A DNA stretch of 10,085 nucleotides from JAYTJL01 sp043731125 (GTDB taxonomy: Bacteria > Patescibacteriota > Saccharimonadia > Saccharimonadales > UBA10212): NCBI GenBank assembly GCA_043731125.1, contig JAYTJL010000026.1, forward strand, positions 1 through 10,085, given 5' to 3'. Below, one piece after another: positions 5,797 through 10,085 of the stretch. Made by a program: the position numbers and the translations under genes. The notes beneath the pieces were generated by a model, which worked only from the letters and a program-made list of their open reading frames with translations, was not told the DNA's origin and did not search any database. Within the stretch, counting starts at the first letter, position 1. Each line of letters opens with the position of its first letter.

Positions 5797-6504
5797 CTAT
5801 TGTAACCGACAATAGCGTTTCTGGTTCTTCTTTTCCTTATTATTTACCGCGCTGCCAAGCTCAACTCCCGTAATATTAGCAAGGTGCACAAGGTAAAGCT
5901 GGATATCGGCCAGTTCATCTTCAAGACTTATGCCTTGGTAGCTTTTGTGTCTTTTTAGTCCTTTCGTTTTTCTAATTACGCGCGCTAGCTCGCCAACCTC
6001 TTCAGTTAATAAAAGTAGCGTATCTCTAGCACTTTCTTTATCCCACCCCCGTCTTTTTGAAACTTTTTCATAATAGCTCTGAAGCCCGCAGATTCCCCGC
6101 CCAGGCTTGTTATGCCCCAGTGGGACAGATGCCGGGCTTTTAACAACCTTGGTAATCATGGTTTGCATCATCTCATCTTGCGGCATATGGTCAGTGAATA
6201 TAGGCACGCCCGCGGAGTGCGCAAAACCAATTTCAAATGCAGTACTCAAGCCCACATAACCACTTGGGCAGAATAACCACACAAAATCAGACTTGAGAAT
6301 GCTGGATAATACCCTCTCTTCGATGGCATTAACATCATCATTTGCTTCGTGCCGAGCTTTAACAAAGTCAGCAGTTTTATCAATAAAACTTATGCTTTTA
6401 GGAGAGATTAGCTGGTGGTTCTTTTTTAAAACATCAAAAATCTTGGATAATCCGGTGCTGTCTTTTCTGAATGTACCAATCAGTGTAACGATTTGTTTGC
6501 CCAT
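5797..6504 (-). CDS. Nucleoside deoxyribosyltransferase-like / MazG-like pyrophosphohydrolase fusion
   Basis: The product is 235 aa. Residues 3 to about 115 resemble the nucleoside 2-deoxyribosyltransferase-like fold, with CPSGYVGLSTAFEIGFAHSAG (79-99, including E91) as the signature region. Residues about 138-220 resemble an all-alpha MazG-type NTP pyrophosphohydrolase, with E168-E169-x-x-E172 and E197-x-x-D200 as the metal-binding acids. Such enzymes hydrolyse (d)NTPs to NMP and PPi and clear abnormal nucleotides. I placed the start at ATG 6504: a longer frame begins at 6618, but its first 31 residues (RGVAQLVARTAGG...) are the antisense-like translation of the tRNA gene. It follows tRNA-Pro by 26 nt and precedes the ASCH-RNase H gene by 6 nt, so tRNA and mRNA may be co-transcribed. 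Confidence 0.82.
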   Translation of the reverse strand: MGKQIVTLIGTFRKDSTGLSKIFDVLKKNHQLISPKSISFIDKTADFVKARHEANDDVNAIEERVLSSILKSDFVWLFCPSGYVGLSTAFEIGFAHSAGVPIFTDHMPQDEMMQTMITKVVKSPASVPLGHNKPGRGICGLQSYYEKVSKRRGWDKESARDTLLLLTEEVGELARVIRKTKGLKRHKSYQGISLEDELADIQLYLVHLANITGVELGSAVNNKEKKNQKRYCRLQ

Positions 6505-6530
6505 TTGCCGCCTGCTCTTTGCTATTTTAA

Positions 6531-6606
6531 TGGTCGGGGTGACAGGACTTGAACCTGCGACCTCACGGCCCCCAGCCGTACGCGCTACCAGCTGCGCTAC
6601 ACCCCG
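6531..6606 (-). tRNA. tRNA-Pro (anticodon GGG)
   Basis: A complete 76-nt cloverleaf. The acceptor stem CGGGGTG/CACCCCG is perfect, followed by discriminator A and an encoded CCA (6531-6534). The D-stem is GCGC/GCGC and the anticodon stem UACGG/CCGUG encloses the loop CUGGGGG. Anticodon GGG reads CCC and CCU. The T-arm contains GGTTCAAGTCC. An extended -10-like TGGTATTAT (near 6631-6623) lies about 17 nt upstream; transcription could also come from the promoter at 6797. Confidence 0.95.
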
Positions 6607-6622
6607 ATAATCAATCAAGTTT

Positions 6623-6631
6623 ATAATACCA
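6623..6631 (-). promoter_or_regulatory. Possible extended -10 promoter for tRNA-Pro
   Basis: Minus strand TGGTATTAT (6631-6623), a TGn plus TATTAT element 16 nt before the tRNA 5' end. No convincing -35 at the right distance. Confidence 0.35.
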
Positions 6632-6658
6632 CTTCTTTGTGGGTCATGAGGCCCTCAC

Positions 6659-6740
6659 GGTCACCTTCGGCGACCCCGAAACTTCATCTTTGAAAACAAG
6701 TTTTCAAGAGAAGATTTCCTTGCAGTCCGCCACTGGCGGA
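6659..6740 (-). other. Structured spacer between tRNA-like half and tRNA-Pro
   Basis: Three consecutive hairpins on the minus strand. TCCGCC-AGT-GGCGGA spans 6740-6726. A long stem spans 6718-6678, with GAAA/TTTC, CTTC/GAAG and TTGAAAA/TTTTCAA segments closed by CTTG. GGTCGCC-GAA-GGTGACC spans 6675-6659. The last one needs a G-U pair that exists only in minus-strand RNA (the plus strand has an A-C mismatch), which supports transcription in that direction. CCGTGAGG at 6660-6653 matches tRNA-Pro positions 39-46. No coding frame. Confidence 0.5.
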
Positions 6741-6745
6741 TTTCA

Positions 6746-6783
6746 CCCCAGCCGTACGCTTTAGCCAACTAAGCTACACCCCG
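6746..6783 (-). pseudogene. Partial tRNA-Pro: 5' half only
   Basis: These 38 nt match the 5' half of tRNA-Pro(GGG): the same acceptor strand CGGGGTG, the same anticodon stem and loop start (GTACGGCTGGGG), but a different D-arm (GCTT...AAGC) that still pairs. The match ends exactly at position 37. No T-arm or 3' acceptor strand follows. The compensated D-arm suggests a formerly working second tRNA-Pro rather than a fresh duplication. Confidence 0.7.
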
Positions 6784-6796
6784 ACGCTCATATTCC

Positions 6797-6802
6797 ATTA
6801 TA
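6797..6802 (-). promoter_or_regulatory. -10 box upstream of the tRNA-like half
   Basis: Minus strand TATAAT (6802-6797), 13 nt before the 5' end of the tRNA-like half; the predicted start is near 6790. The -35 region is weak (TCTGTT at 17 bp). It is divergent from the 6S promoter. Confidence 0.4.
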
Positions 6803-6841
6803 GAGTAGTCCTTATATAAAACAGATACAAATTAATGCTAG

Positions 6842-6850
6842 TGATATAAT
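6842..6850 (+). promoter_or_regulatory. Extended -10 promoter of the 6S-like RNA
   Basis: TGATATAAT: a consensus TATAAT (6845-6850) with TG one base upstream. The predicted start at 6856-6857 is exactly where the closing stem of the RNA begins. There is no good -35 box, which the extended -10 can compensate for. Confidence 0.6.
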
Positions 6851-6855
6851 TAAAT

Positions 6856-7039
6856 AGGTCGGTTAATGGCACATAAATTTTCTGAACGATTAAATCATTT
6901 AGGGAGTCTAATATTCGCTCGGTCCGTGGACTGAGCCTGAGGACACCCCCTTTGCTAACGCAGAGTAAATGGAGTGTTAGAGGCCGACCCCTTAATTGTA
7001 AATATATGAGAACCCTCAACAGCATGGGGTTCTTTTTTT
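6856..7039 (+). ncRNA. ssrS: Probable 6S RNA
   Basis: 6S RNA mimics an open promoter and binds the housekeeping RNA polymerase holoenzyme. Three pieces fit here. The closing stem is GGTCGG (6857-6862) with CCGACC (6984-6989), continued by GGCAC/GTGTT. A large, unpaired A/U-rich central bubble follows, with a small hairpin on its 3' side (CTTTGC/GCAGAG). The apical arm is GGGAGTC/GACACCC topped by GCTCGGTCC/GGACTGAGC, and GCTCGGTCCGT is also present in E. coli 6S RNA. A dedicated promoter and a strong terminator bound it, and there is no reading frame. I call it from structure and that shared word, so another structured RNA is possible. Confidence 0.7.
7009..7039 (+). terminator. Rho-independent terminator of the 6S-like RNA
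   Basis: AGAACCC (7009-7015) pairs with GGGTTCT (7027-7033), followed by seven T (7033-7039). It abuts the stop codon of the convergent membrane protease gene. Confidence 0.85.
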
Positions 7040-7040
7040 A

Positions 7041-7676
7041 TCAAAAAATTAGGTTGGGCGCAATGACGTCAACAACTTTAGTTATAAGCACGCCAACGGT
7101 GCCACCGAAACTGTAGAATATGAATATAAATATCATCAGCCCAGCAATACCCATAGCCTCAATGGATTCCATCACCTGTTGCAAGGGGCGTGGTGCGAAG
7201 GCATATAGCAGGCGTGAGCCGTCCAGTGGTGGCCAAGGAATACTGTTAAACACTGCCAAACCAACATTTAGCATTATTGTAATGCTGAAGATTTCGTAGG
7301 CTGTAGTGCCATTGATTGGTGCCATGGCGTTGAATAGTACTGCTGCAATAATGGCAATAACCAAATTGGTAAGGGGGCCAATCATGCCAACAAGCGCACC
7401 GCCATACTCCCCGCCCCTTAGGCGCGCAAAGTTGACCTGCACCGGTTTGGCTGCTCCAAAAAGGAACGGACTACCTGTAACAAGCAACAAAAGAGGTAGT
7501 GCAACAGTAAAGAATGGGTCAATGTGCTTGAGAGGGTTGATTGTTACTCTACCCTGGTCATGCGCGGTATCATCACCCAGCCAATGCGCTGTGTAGGCAT
7601 GCATCATTTCATGAATTGACATGCTAAATAGCAGCACAACCAGCAATATTGCTATAGATATTAAATCAACAGACAT
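7041..7676 (-). CDS. Site-2 protease-family (M50) integral membrane metalloprotease
   Basis: The 211-aa product is strongly hydrophobic with about five to six membrane segments. The zinc site is HEMMH (22-26) in the first membrane helix, with the third ligand in NSIPWPPLDGSR (144-155, D152); GPLTNL (100-105) is a further family feature. These compact proteins are the rhomboid-neighbour M50B type and cleave substrates within the membrane; the substrate cannot be told from sequence. The ATG at 7676 has no Shine-Dalgarno. A TATAAT box (7689-7684, minus) lies 7 nt upstream, so the mRNA is probably leaderless. The gene is divergent from rpmB and ends (TGA, followed by TAA) next to the 6S terminator. 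Confidence 0.9.
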   Translation of the reverse strand: MSVDLISIAILLVVLLFSMSIHEMMHAYTAHWLGDDTAHDQGRVTINPLKHIDPFFTVALPLLLLVTGSPFLFGAAKPVQVNFARLRGGEYGGALVGMIGPLTNLVIAIIAAVLFNAMAPINGTTAYEIFSITIMLNVGLAVFNSIPWPPLDGSRLLYAFAPRPLQQVMESIEAMGIAGLMIFIFIFYSFGGTVGVLITKVVDVIAPNLIF

Positions 7677-7683
7677 CTAAGAT

Positions 7684-7689
7684 ATTATA
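7684..7689 (-). promoter_or_regulatory. -10 box of the M50 protease gene
   Basis: Minus strand TATAAT, 7 nt before the ATG. The transcript is predicted to start at or next to the first codon base. No clear -35. Confidence 0.5.
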
Positions 7690-7694
7690 GCCTA

Positions 7695-7707
7695 AACCCT
7701 AAGGGTT
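7695..7707. promoter_or_regulatory. Inverted repeat between divergent promoters
   Basis: AACCCT-A-AGGGTT, a perfect 6-bp inverted repeat with a 1-bp centre. It overlaps the -35 box of rpmB and lies in the spacer of the M50 promoter. It is a candidate operator acting on both genes. Confidence 0.35.
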
Positions 7708-7734
7708 GACCTACAGGGGTTTAACAGATATAAT
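7706..7734 (+). promoter_or_regulatory. rpmB promoter
   Basis: TTGACC (7706-7711), 17 bp, TATAAT (7729-7734). The predicted start is near 7741, only about 5 nt before the ATG at 7746. Confidence 0.75.
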
Positions 7735-7745
7735 TACTGCTGATT

Positions 7746-7937
7746 ATGCAAAAGTGTGAAATAACCGGCAAAGGCAAGCAATACGGACACAATGTGTCCT
7801 TTTCTCAGCGCCACACCAAAAAGGTATGGAAGCCAAATTTGCAAACCAAGACTGTAGTTATTGATGGCCGAAAAATAAAACTAAAAATCAGCACACAAGC
7901 TATCCGTACCCTCAAGAAAAAAGGCATCCTGGTCTAA
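7746..7937 (+). CDS. rpmB: 50S ribosomal protein L28
   Basis: The 63-aa basic protein starts MQKCEITGKGKQYGHNVSF, followed by RHTKKVWKPNLQTK, the conserved L28 core; the length is normal. It is a large-subunit component. C4 is kept, but no paired CxxC is seen, so this is probably the zinc-free form. There is no Shine-Dalgarno; a near-consensus promoter sits 11 nt upstream, so the mRNA is nearly leaderless. Its TAA stop overlaps the TAG stop of the opposite gene. Confidence 0.95.
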   Translation: MQKCEITGKGKQYGHNVSFSQRHTKKVWKPNLQTKTVVIDGRKIKLKISTQAIRTLKKKGILV

Positions 7938-8374
7938 ACCGCTCGTTGACTCTCTCTAACATCCCCGAGCCCGACCTCGAAATCAAATCCGTCAACAACC
8001 AACTTCTCTCCCGTTTGGGAATTTTCAAATTCAACACCCTTTTCGGTGATTTTTACGGCTACGTCGGCCAGAAAACATTCACCAGAGAATGCCTCCATCT
8101 CGTCGTCGTTTATCACAGTGTAGGCACTCCCCTCTGCCGGAATAACCTTTAGTAAATAGTAGTCACTGGCGTGAGACTGCGAATAAGCACCAGATCTAAA
8201 AAGGTCTACGGCTGTAGCTTTTAACTCAACGGCATTTTTCATTACTATAGACGCCAATTTAATACTGTCTAGTGCCCTCATGACAGCCTCTGTCTTAAAA
8301 CCACCTCTTATCCTTCGTATTTCCTCTTCATATGATTCAGTTGTGCTTGGTGGTGCTCCGTCGTGTTCTCTCAT
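7934..8374 (-). CDS. Hypothetical protein, 146 aa
   Basis: I do not recognise this protein. The N-terminal third is charged and helical (YEEEIRRIRGGFKTEAVMRA). The C-terminal two-thirds alternate in a beta-rich pattern (YYLLKVIPAEGSAYTVINDD; VAVKITEKGVEFEN). It is acidic and soluble, with no signal peptide. The ATG at 8374 lacks a Shine-Dalgarno; TTGCAA-N17-ACAATT lies just upstream, so it is probably leaderless. The gene is convergent with rpmB and their stop codons overlap (TAG at 7934-7936, TAA at 7935-7937), leaving no room for a terminator between them. Confidence 0.7.
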   Translation of the reverse strand: MREHDGAPPSTTESYEEEIRRIRGGFKTEAVMRALDSIKLASIVMKNAVELKATAVDLFRSGAYSQSHASDYYLLKVIPAEGSAYTVINDDEMEAFSGECFLADVAVKITEKGVEFENSQTGEKLVVDGFDFEVGLGDVRESQRAV

Positions 8375-8382
8375 TAGTAATT

Positions 8383-8411
8383 AATTGTGAAGTATTGAAT
8401 TGTTTTTGCAA
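8383..8411 (-). promoter_or_regulatory. Promoter of the 146-aa hypothetical gene
   Basis: Minus strand TTGCAA (8411-8406), 17 bp, ACAATT (8388-8383), 8 nt before the ATG. The hexamers and spacing are the same as those before the 4703 gene, which strengthens both calls. Confidence 0.45.
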
Positions 8412-8423
8412 GCATAAGCAAAT

Positions 8424-8451
8424 AAAAAAGCCGCCTGCTCGTTGCTGGCGG
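8424..8451 (-). terminator. Rho-independent terminator ending the second G+C-rich unit
   Basis: Minus strand CCGCC/GGCGG (8451-8447 with 8435-8431), with an inner GC/GC pair after one mismatch, then C and six T (8429-8424). It marks the 3' end of a minus-strand transcript coming from the 8452-9262 region. Confidence 0.75.
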
Positions 8452-8460
8452 AATTGAGAA

Positions 8461-8475
8461 TGACAAGTAGATACT
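8461..8475 (+). repeat. 15-bp inverted repeat, left copy
   Basis: TGACAAGTAGATACT, exactly complementary to 9248-9262. The two copies bound about 800 bp of G+C-rich sequence. Confidence 0.8.
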
Positions 8476-8889
8476 TTTTGCTTGGAGAAGCGAGGGAGCG
8501 TGGGCGGCGCTCATGAGTTCTGATGTCGAGAATACACTCGACTGACTCAATATTGCGCCGCCGCACTAACTCCACATGGTTGTTCCGAAGTTCCGGCGAT
8601 GTCGCCTCGAGGACGATATGACCAGAAAAGAACGGAACGTGCCCACGCATAGCGTGGGTTGACCAACATCACGCCGATGATATGTGATCGACGTTACTAG
8701 AGGAACTACTCCTCGCGGATTCTCCTCTTGTAGGTCTTTTTTTCTCGGCCAGCCGATGCTTTGCGACACTCCGGATTTGTGGGCTAGTGCCCTGTTGGCG
8801 GATGCGCGATGGGTCGGCTCTTGGTTGAGTAGGCGTGTCCTTGTCTTGAACTGCGTTCTGTGTGTCCGATGACGCCATTGACCCTAGGG

Positions 8890-9136
8890 TCAGAAGCCGT
8901 CGAGTGCGGCAAAATTGATGAGCACTCCGAGCACTCCTTTTTTGTCGTACTGCACGTCAGATAGGCCCGCCGGCAAAACTTGTGTTTCTTGCGCGGGCGC
9001 GCTACCTGTCGTTTGGACTTCGCTCCGTTTGTGCCGAACGGGCTCTACCTTCGGGGGCTGTCTGCCTGGTGTCTACCAGGATTGACATGACCACCATTGG
9101 TGGAAGTACCCGTACGCACGGTGATAGAGGTATCAA
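8890..9136 (-). pseudogene. Possible broken small gene after a strong Shine-Dalgarno
   Basis: GAGGAGG (minus strand of 9141-9147) precedes TTG 9136 by 4 nt. That frame gives 44 aa and stops at 9002. A second frame, open from 9072 to TGA 8890, reads ...SAPAQETQVLPAG... and ends VLGVLINFAALDGF. It has a plausible protein pattern but no usable start, so one frameshift would join the two. This is speculative. Confidence 0.18.
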
Positions 9137-9140
9137 TGAG

Positions 9141-9241
9141 CCTCCTCTCTGTTCTGGGGGTCCTAATTATCCAATCTCGCTACGTCTGCACGAGATGGGA
9201 AATAAACATCCAGAATAACTAGCTGCTTGTTTCCCATCTCG
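9141..9241 (-). promoter_or_regulatory. Structured leader of the second G+C-rich unit
   Basis: Minus-strand RNA forms a perfect 12-bp stem, CGAGATGGGAAA (9241-9230) with TTTCCCATCTCG (9202-9191), around a 27-nt loop. A second CGAGAT (9180-9175) can compete for the same ATCTCG arm. The strong Shine-Dalgarno GAGGAGG follows at 9147-9141. The arrangement parallels 3958-4099. Confidence 0.5.
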
Positions 9242-9247
9242 AAATTC

Positions 9248-9262
9248 AGTATCTACTTGTCA
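9248..9262 (-). repeat. 15-bp inverted repeat, right copy
   Basis: AGTATCTACTTGTCA on the plus strand, the exact reverse complement of 8461-8475. A TTGACA hexamer overlaps its outer edge on the minus strand, but I see no -10 at the right distance. Confidence 0.8.
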
Positions 9263-9298
9263 AATAACACCTTTGTGGACTGCCACTTGGCTATCTAC

Positions 9299-9328
9299 AC
9301 AAAAAGGATAACTAGAATGTTACTCCTT
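9299..9328 (-). terminator. Probable terminator of the metallo-beta-lactamase-fold gene
   Basis: Minus strand AAGG, bulged A, GTAAC, loop ATTCTA, GTTAT, CCTT, then TTT. The nine pairs include one G-U. It lies about 45 nt past the stop codon. The T-tract is short, so this is moderate support. Confidence 0.45.
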
Positions 9329-9370
9329 AGTTTGCCCTAAGTCAACGTACTGGTTAGTTTACCCTCAGAA

Positions 9371-9994
9371 CTACTGTCGTTCTAGCACAACCAGCTGGGT
9401 AACGTCGGTTGCCTCACCTGGTTTGGCTTTGTACTTGTCAATTGTTTCGGTTGGCTCCATGGCCATGTTCTTAAGAGCTTCTGCCAGTTCTATTTGCGGT
9501 ACTTCATACTTAACTGCTTTGTCAGCAAAGTGAGTAGGTATAACTACTGTTGGTTCTATGGCTTTAATCAACTTCAGGGCACCAATTCCGTCCATGGTAT
9601 AACCACTGTTGCCAACAGGTACAACCAATATGTCTACCATGCCGATTGCTTCTAGTTGTTCGTCAGAAAGCTCTGGGTAGATATGGCCTAAAAAAACTAC
9701 TTTTAAATCAGCCGACTCTACGGTGAAGATGGTTGCGGACATTTTACCTTCCTCATCCATATGGGCCCTAGCACCAACTCCGTGAATAGCTACGTCTGAC
9801 ACTTCGTACTCTCCCGGCATATTGGCACTAAAACTTGCTTGGTGCTCTGGCACAGCTGCAAACGAGCGTAAGCAAATATCACTTGGCTTGGTAACAGACT
9901 TAAGGCCTAGTGCAGGCAGATTGTCATCAATCACTATAGATGCCTTTTTTGTTGTGAGGCGCAAACAGTTGCCACCATAATATGTTAATTCCAC
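9371..9994 (-). CDS. Metallo-beta-lactamase-fold protein (UPF0173/Lactamase_B_3-like), degenerate
   Basis: The 207-aa product has the N-terminal beta-strand pattern YYGGNCLRLTTKKASIVIDD of the UPF0173/UlaG-like branch of the metallo-beta-lactamase superfamily. NMPGEYEVSDVAIHGV follows near 58-73, then VVFLGHIYPELSD (99-111), D121 in MVDILVVPVG, and IPTHFAD (152-158). The usual HxHxDH metal motif is missing where it should be, so catalysis is doubtful; a structural or altered-metal role is possible. I chose GTG 9994 as start: AAAGGAG (minus strand of 10001-10007) is 6 nt upstream, while a TTG at 10015 would put the Shine-Dalgarno inside the gene. No operon partner is visible. Confidence 0.85.
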   Translation of the reverse strand: MELTYYGGNCLRLTTKKASIVIDDNLPALGLKSVTKPSDICLRSFAAVPEHQASFSANMPGEYEVSDVAIHGVGARAHMDEEGKMSATIFTVESADLKVVFLGHIYPELSDEQLEAIGMVDILVVPVGNSGYTMDGIGALKLIKAIEPTVVIPTHFADKAVKYEVPQIELAEALKNMAMEPTETIDKYKAKPGEATDVTQLVVLERQ

Positions 9995-10012
9995 CGATGA
10001 CTCCTTTCGTCG

Positions 10013-10060
10013 CAATGTTCAATGTTCAATGGACAATGTTCAATGAATGAACGAATGAAC
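10013..10060. repeat. CAATGTT heptamer and GAATGAAC octamer tandem repeats
   Basis: Period-7 units CAATGTT, CAATGTT, CAATGGA, CAATGTT, CAATGAA run from 10013 and then shift to period-8 GAATGAAC repeats. The CAATGTTCAATG word is shared with the comM-infC spacer. The block sits directly upstream of the metallo-beta-lactamase-fold gene. Confidence 0.8.
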
Positions 10061-10085
10061 GAATTATTAAATGCATTGGTGCATT

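Larger units (their letters stand above)
8381..8878 (-). pseudogene. Interrupted reading frame in the second G+C-rich segment
   Basis: One minus-strand frame runs from ATG 8878 to TAA 8381, broken by a single TGA at 8671-8669. The first part (69 aa) is polar and low-complexity, ending RGESARSSSSSNVDHISSA. The second (89 aa from ATG 8650) has a more globular pattern (RRRNIESVECILDIRTHERR). Against a real gene: there is no good Shine-Dalgarno, a hairpin sits at 8642-8658, and the 3' part runs straight through the terminator at 8424-8451. It may be a decayed gene or chance. Confidence 0.25.
8476..9247 (-). other. G+C-rich segment without a convincing intact gene
   Basis: This stretch is visibly richer in G+C than the flanking genes. 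It contains many hairpins: CCCACGC-ATA-GCGTGGG at 8642-8658, a 12-bp palindrome GACCCTAGGGTC at 8880-8891, and the long leader hairpin at 9191-9241. It has only short or broken frames. Coding pieces on the minus strand include one near 8893-8980 encoding LPAGLSDVQYDKKGVLGVL, which looks protein-like but has no start codon. It may be a decayed two-gene cassette or a structured RNA unit. Confidence 0.5.

Noticed and set aside
6505..6618. N-terminal extension of the MazG-like gene
   Set aside because: The residues RGVAQLVARTAGGREVAGSS are the well-known false translation of a tRNA gene; the real start is ATG 6504.
6661..6745. Group I self-splicing intron in the second tRNA-Pro
   Set aside because: The insert is only about 85 nt, far too short for a group I core, and no complete 3' exon follows.
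8669..8671. UGA recoded as an amino acid (as in Gracilibacteria/SR1)
   Set aside because: The conserved genes have no in-frame TGA, and two clear genes appear to end with TGA.
8982..9218. Plus-strand 78-aa frame
   Set aside because: It has no ribosome binding site and ends inside the loop of the 12-bp leader hairpin; the structure and terminator point to minus-strand transcription.
10013..10015. TTG start for the metallo-beta-lactamase-fold gene
   Set aside because: It places the strong Shine-Dalgarno AAAGGAG inside the gene; GTG 9994 is correctly spaced.
10013..10060. CRISPR array
   Set aside because: The repeats are 7-8 bp with no unique spacers.

Overview
This window looks like a piece of a small-genome bacterium of the Patescibacteria/CPR type, perhaps Saccharibacteria. 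That is an inference from short genes, tightly packed RNA genes, period-7 repeats in spacers, and small hypothetical proteins beside a standard translation core. The conserved genes contain no in-frame stop codons, and TAA, TAG and TGA are all used as stops, so the standard bacterial code fits.

Layout. Positions 60-1580 (+) encode a YifB/ComM-type AAA+ protein. A spacer full of CAATGTT-type words carries a good promoter for the operon infC-rpmI-rplT (1740-2900, +). infC appears to start at an AUA codon and overlaps rpmI. A terminator closes the operon. Positions 2956-4135 (-) hold a self-contained, visibly more G+C-rich cassette: a perfect consensus promoter, a long structured leader, an unknown 183-aa protein, a 111-aa DnaJ-like zinc-ribbon protein and a terminator. 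Next come RNase P RNA (4196-4618, -) with its own promoter and terminator, and a small hypothetical gene (4703-4960, +).

Positions 4981-6606 (-) form a probable co-transcribed set: tRNA-Pro(GGG), a deoxyribosyltransferase-like/MazG-like fusion, and an ASCH-RNase H fusion. Upstream of the tRNA lies a 38-nt copy of a tRNA-Pro 5' half that ends at the 37/38 position, followed by several hairpins. A probable 6S RNA (6856-7039, +) is transcribed divergently from this unit. Then come an M50-type site-2 protease-like membrane protein (7041-7676, -), ribosomal protein L28 (7746-7937, +), and a hypothetical protein (7934-8374, -) that converges on L28.

Positions 8424-9262 are a second G+C-rich stretch with no convincing intact gene. 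It is bounded by a 15-bp perfect inverted repeat, has a terminator at one end, and begins (- strand) with a long hairpin followed by a strong Shine-Dalgarno sequence. This is the same arrangement as the leader of the first cassette. The window ends with a degenerate metallo-beta-lactamase-fold protein (9371-9994, -) and another block of CAATGTT repeats.

How it fits together. Most genes serve translation or RNA maturation (IF3, L35, L20, L28, RNase P RNA, tRNA-Pro, 6S RNA, RNase H). The fusions point to nucleotide-pool or RNA housekeeping. The two G+C-rich minus-strand segments with similar leaders are the least explained part. Several monocistronic genes have a -10 box only 6-11 nt before the start codon and no clear Shine-Dalgarno, which suggests leaderless or nearly leaderless mRNAs.
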